Of a stretch of DNA of 64,000 nt, positions 61,168 through 64,000 are shown in pieces. This stretch comes from Obscuribacter phosphatis_A. Its GTDB lineage: Bacteria; Cyanobacteriota; Vampirovibrionia; Obscuribacterales; Obscuribacteraceae. The stretch spans positions 35,307-99,306 of the forward strand of contig JAFLCK010000021.1 of assembly GCA_017303615.1 (NCBI GenBank), read 5' to 3'. The notes beneath the pieces were generated by a model. The model worked only from the letters and a program-made list of their open reading frames with translations. It was not told the DNA's origin and searched no databases. The translations under genes were made by a program, and so were the position numbers. The first letter of the stretch is position 1. Each line of letters starts with the position of its first letter.

Positions 61168-62463
61168 TGTCATGCTTTTCTCGAGAATTTCCAGAGCCTT
61201 TTCAGCTTCGCTATCTGACATAGTCAGAGGCGGAATGAGACGAATCACTTGACCGGCGTTGCCGCAGGTGAGGACGATCATCTTATGTTCAAAGCAGCGC
61301 TCAGCCACTTTGTCGGCCAACTCTTTAGATGGTCCACCGTCCTTATCGTTGAACTCGATACCGATCATCAGACCGCGACCGCGAACTTCACCGATATAGT
61401 CTTTGCCTTTGGCAAAAGCTTTGAGGCGATTCATCATCATCTCACCTAGCTTGTGCGCTCTCTCACAAAGCTTCTCTTCTTGCATGACTTCGATAGTGGC
61501 AAGAGCGGCGGCGCAAGAAACGGGGTTGCCACCAAATGTGGAGCCATGTCTACCAGCAGGCCATTTATGGGTCAAATCGCTTCTAGAGATGAAAGCTGCC
61601 AGCGGCAAGCCTCCTGCAATTGCTTTAGCCATGAGCATAATGTCGGGCTCAACCCCTTCATGCTCGATAGCAAACATTTTGCCGGTACGGGCAAAACCAG
61701 ACTGCACTTCGTCGATAACGAGCATGATGCCATGCTTGTCAGCTAGTTCTCTGAGACGAGGCAAGAAGCCCTGCGGCGGAACGATATAACCGCCTTCGCC
61801 TTGAATGGGTTCTACCAAGAAGCAAGCCACTTGTTCGGGATGCACAAACTGGTGGAAGAGCATGTCGATGTTCTCAAAGACTTCATCGACGACTTTCTCG
61901 GGCTGACCGCGGAAATGGCTTCTGTACTCATAAGGGAACAGAGCTGTATGAATCGAACCAGGCAGCGGCTCATACTTTTCACGGTAATAGAGTTTGCTTG
62001 TGGTGAGCGCAGTAGTGAACATGGTACGACCATGGAAAGAACCGCGGAAGTTGATGATTGCAGGACGTCCGGTCACATAGCGAGCCATTTTCATGGCGCC
62101 TTCCACAGCTTCGGCGCCTGAATTGGTCAAGAAGACCGAATCAAGACGCTTAGACGGTGCTATTTCGGTGAGCTTTTTGGAAAGCTCGATATAGCGCTTG
62201 TGATGTACGGTAACCGAAGTGTGCATCAACTCATCAAGCTGAGCTTTAGCAGCAGCAACCACTTTCGGATGGCAATGACCAACCGAATTGACGGCAATAC
62301 CTGTACTAAGGTCGAGGTAAGCGTCACCGTTCATATCATAGATGTTAGAACCGCTGGCTCTTTCAGCCACGATTCGTGCAGACCTTGATAGAACCGGATT
62401 GACGTACTTATCGTCCATTTCCAGATAGGCCTGGTTTTTGTTTTTAGTCTCAGCCATCACCAT
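61162..62463 (-). CDS. Class III aminotransferase (4-aminobutyrate type)
   Basis: A PLP enzyme that moves an omega-amino group, for example from GABA, to 2-oxoglutarate. The 433 residues (from the ATG at 62463 with AAGGAG 6 bases upstream; a TTG at 62478 is within that site) show YLDLSTGIAVNSVGHCHPKV, NSGAEAVEGAMKMAR, FHGRT, the conserved EPIQGEGGY, the PLP-phosphate-contacting IDEVQSGFARTGK and the PLP Lys in LMAKAIAGGLPL. The substrate could be GABA, 5-aminovalerate or ornithine. The downstream semialdehyde dehydrogenase supports an omega-amino acid. It is the first gene of the operon. Confidence 0.92.
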   Translation of the reverse strand: MVMAETKNKNQAYLEMDDKYVNPVLSRSARIVAERASGSNIYDMNGDAYLDLSTGIAVNSVGHCHPKVVAAAKAQLDELMHTSVTVHHKRYIELSKKLTEIAPSKRLDSVFLTNSGAEAVEGAMKMARYVTGRPAIINFRGSFHGRTMFTTALTTSKLYYREKYEPLPGSIHTALFPYEYRSHFRGQPEKVVDEVFENIDMLFHQFVHPEQVACFLVEPIQGEGGYIVPPQGFLPRLRELADKHGIMLVIDEVQSGFARTGKMFAIEHEGVEPDIMLMAKAIAGGLPLAAFISRSDLTHKWPAGRHGSTFGGNPVSCAAALATIEVMQEEKLCERAHKLGEMMMNRLKAFAKGKDYIGEVRGRGLMIGIEFNDKDGGPSKELADKVAERCFEHKMIVLTCGNAGQVIRLIPPLTMSDSEAEKALEILEKSMTF

Positions 62464-62756
62464 AAAACGCTCCTTCAAACGACGGAGGGACCTTTTAGCC
62501 CCTGCCGCAGAAACATTGCGAATGTGTAAATGATATCAATTAAAAAGTGTAACTTCTTCCATATTTAGCTTTCTGTCGGTATTTACGAGCCTTCACCTGA
62601 CATCTATTGTTGCAAAGAAGCACCCCACTTGAGACAGATTTTCAAGCGCGGTGGCTACTTAGGCTATCCTGTGAAAAGGCTCTAAGCTTGCTGGCGAAAA
62701 ATAGCAAGCACAATAGTGAGTGTAATTTTAGGGAAAGACCGAAAGGAAGAACGCTT

Positions 62757-62984
62757 TTGTCTGAAAGTGAAAGAGAGCAAAACAACCAAGCCAAAGCTGC
62801 TGAAAAAGCGCTTGAAATAAGTGAAGATCTAGTTATTAGGCTGGCTGAAAACGGCATTTTCTCAAAAGATTTCACCGCCCTTTTGGCGGCGGCAACAGTT
62901 ATCGCTTGCCTTGGGCTCTTTCAAAACAGCCCGGCAGTAATCATCGGAGCCATGATTGTGGCGCCTTTGATGCGGCCCCTCTCG
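62757..62984 (+). pseudogene. 5' fragment of a DUF389 membrane protein gene
   Basis: From a TTG at 62757 (AGGAAG 7 bases upstream) the frame gives an acidic N-terminus and then the start of a DUF389 domain: FSKDFTALLAAATVIACLGL, then NSPAVIIGAMIVAPLMRPLS. The family has several membrane helices and an unknown role. DUF389 homology stops at about 62984, exactly where an IS6-type inverted repeat begins, and the frame then runs into the insertion until 63122. No continuation of DUF389 is visible on the far side, so the gene is truncated, not just interrupted. Confidence 0.75.
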
Positions 62985-63905
62985 GCTCTGTTGCAAATAA
63001 TGCCCGGAAAAATTGAGATGAGTTTTGAGATGTGTTTCTCTGAGCTGGATTCCTGGTTATGCAGCCTCAAATTCAGCTATCAGTGTTTTCCAAAACTCGC
63101 TGTAGGCATTTTGGCTATCTAATCCGAATTGTTTTTCGACGAGATACACTTCGCCCTTGACGCCTGGAAACAACTGCCAGTGACGCATTTGCCCTTTCCG
63201 AAACATGCGCATAACTTCGAAGCCCTTAATGGTGGCATACGCGGTCTTCATTGACTTGAAGCCTCTGACTGGCTTAATGAGCCGCTTTAGCTTGCCATGA
63301 TCTGCTTCCAGTCTATTGTTCAAATATTTCACTTGCCGATGTTCTATGTCTGCTTCGCATTTGCCAGAATCCTTCATCGAGGTAAGAGCGGCACCATAGG
63401 CTGCATTCTTGTCTGTGTTTATTGTACTTGGAAGATCCCAGGACTTTTGTTTTTTCATGGCTTTGCCAAGGAATCGCCTTGCTTGTTCCATGTTCCTTGT
63501 GTGGGACAGATAGAAGTCAATCGTTTTGCCGCTCTTGTCTATGGCTCTATAGAGGTACTTCCACTGACCTTTTACTTTGACGTAGGTTTCATCGACTCGC
63601 CAGGAGGAGTCAAAGTTGTTACGCCAGTACCACCGGAGTCTCTTTTCCATCTCGGGTGCGTAGTGCTGGACCCAGCGGTAAATGGTGGTGTGGTCCACCT
63701 CTACACCGCGCTCTGCCATAATCTCTTCGAGGTCACGGTAGCTAATGCCGTACTTGCAATACCAGCGGACACACTGGAGGATAATCTCACCCTGAAAGTG
63801 GCGCCATTTGAAGTCATTCATGGTTCGGTCCTCACTGCCTAAGATTAAATCGCGGCATATTCAATCTGTATATTTCGTAGAATACCAAATATGCGAACAA
63901 TCCGG
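62985..63905 (-). mobile_element. IS6-family insertion sequence
   Basis: GGCTCTGTTGCAAA at 62985-62998 is identical to the terminal inverted repeat of many IS6/IS240 elements and lies 58 bases from the transposase stop, a normal spacing. A matching TTTGCAACAGAGCC is not found at the other side. The best candidate is a degenerate TATGCGAACAATCC at 63890-63903. The right boundary is therefore tentative. Confidence 0.7.
63057..63821 (-). CDS. IS6-family transposase
   Basis: A 254-residue DDE transposase. The N-terminal helix-turn-helix (YCKYGISYRDLEEIMAERGV, then TTIYRWVQHYAPE) precedes the catalytic core: the first Asp in WRVDETYVKVKG, the second in NTDKNAAYG and the Glu in NNRLEADHGKLKR. The C-terminal TIKGFEVMRMFRKGQ is standard for IS6/IS240. 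The length is complete and no frame break is present, so the enzyme may be active. IS6 elements usually move by forming cointegrates or through circular intermediates that recombine at existing copies. Confidence 0.93.
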   Translation of the reverse strand: MNDFKWRHFQGEIILQCVRWYCKYGISYRDLEEIMAERGVEVDHTTIYRWVQHYAPEMEKRLRWYWRNNFDSSWRVDETYVKVKGQWKYLYRAIDKSGKTIDFYLSHTRNMEQARRFLGKAMKKQKSWDLPSTINTDKNAAYGAALTSMKDSGKCEADIEHRQVKYLNNRLEADHGKLKRLIKPVRGFKSMKTAYATIKGFEVMRMFRKGQMRHWQLFPGVKGEVYLVEKQFGLDSQNAYSEFWKTLIAEFEAA

Positions 63906-63922
63906 ACCAAAAGAGAGCGCAA

Positions 63923-64000
63923 ATGACTAAGCCCAAACCCAAAAAGCCCGCCAATTTCGCAGCGTCAAAACAAAATACGAAATCCGAGGCTGTCAAAAAA
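63923..64000 (+). CDS. N-terminus of a Lys-rich protein (partial)
   Basis: An ATG at 63923 with GAGAG about 8 bases upstream opens a frame of 26 codons that runs off the window. The visible residues are Lys/Pro/Ala-rich (TKPKPKKPANFAA), as in disordered N-terminal tails. No family can be assigned. The start is close to the right end of the IS6 element, so it may be the first gene of the flanking chromosome. Confidence 0.4.
   Translation, partial: MTKPKPKKPANFAASKQNTKSEAVKK

Noticed and set aside
63297..63842. 181-codon plus-strand frame opposite the IS6 transposase
   Set aside because: Antisense to an intact DDE transposase with no domain of its own.
1..64000. tRNA, rRNA, tmRNA or CRISPR arrays
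   Set aside because: No T-loop-like GGTTCRA sequences with matching acceptor stems and no regularly spaced direct repeats were noticed in the intergenic stretches. This was by reading, not by a covariance search.

Overview
The window is a bacterial chromosome segment of moderate G+C content that is dense with genes on both strands. It carries a core translation operon (rimP-nusA-ylxR-infB-rbfA-truB), mnmE, thrS, the MEP-pathway gene dxr, murJ, and many secreted proteins with TPR repeats. There are no photosynthesis genes. Many genes start with TTG or GTG behind clear Shine-Dalgarno sequences. The mix of TPR-rich secreted proteins, an Rhs relic, IS66 and IS6 elements and a Hanks-type kinase resembles non-photosynthetic relatives of cyanobacteria (Vampirovibrionia, Obscuribacter-like). 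That placement is an inference from gene content, not a computed phylogeny.

Layout. 1-12.1 kb: murJ, a small membrane protein, a head-to-head overlapping pair (secreted protein / 5'-nucleotidase), a beta-helix protein, a TadG-like membrane protein, two divergent TPR proteins and an aldehyde dehydrogenase. 12.1-21.0 kb is an accessory, AT-richer island. It holds two hypothetical genes, a 5'-truncated cysteine desulfurase fragment fused head-to-head to a 5'-truncated Rhs gene, a Cys-rich Rhs tip followed by an orphan helical-repeat gene, the 5' part of a probable group II intron, and a decayed IS66 element. The island is bounded by direct repeats of the 3' end of the cysteine desulfurase gene, whose complete copy starts at 21.05 kb. 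22.2-26.3 kb: a BtuCD/FecCD-type ABC permease and ATPase, a low-complexity GWGN protein, dgkA and ybeY.

26.3-38.4 kb is the informational core. An extended -10 promoter and a strong intrinsic terminator precede rimP, suggesting attenuation of the nusA-infB operon. It is followed by a CPBP protease, an HU protein with a histone-H1-like tail, mnmE, a hypothetical gene and thrS. 38.5-48.8 kb: a GNAT acetyltransferase, a divergent TetR regulator and an SDR protein lacking the catalytic Tyr, an LRR-serpin fusion, a 1156-residue PDZ/TPR protein, a hypothetical gene and dxr. 48.8-58.0 kb: upp, a Ser/Thr kinase, a FecR-like secreted protein, a membrane-anchored protein, a PATAN protein with a degenerate GGDEF domain, a TPR protein, a methyltransferase and a DUF4239 membrane protein.

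58.2-62.5 kb is a minus-strand catabolic operon: class III aminotransferase, aldehyde dehydrogenase, acyl-CoA dehydrogenase. It fits conversion of an omega-amino acid to a semialdehyde, then an acid, with an acyl-CoA oxidation step. The window ends with a DUF389 gene truncated by an IS6-family element and the start of a lysine-rich ORF. No tRNA, rRNA or CRISPR array was seen.

The most notable items are the LRR-serpin fusion (40.7-42.6 kb), the Rhs/intron/IS66 island between duplicated cysteine desulfurase ends, the leader terminator of the rimP-nusA operon, the divergent overlapping gene pair at 2.7 kb, and the SDR with a substituted active-site Tyr.
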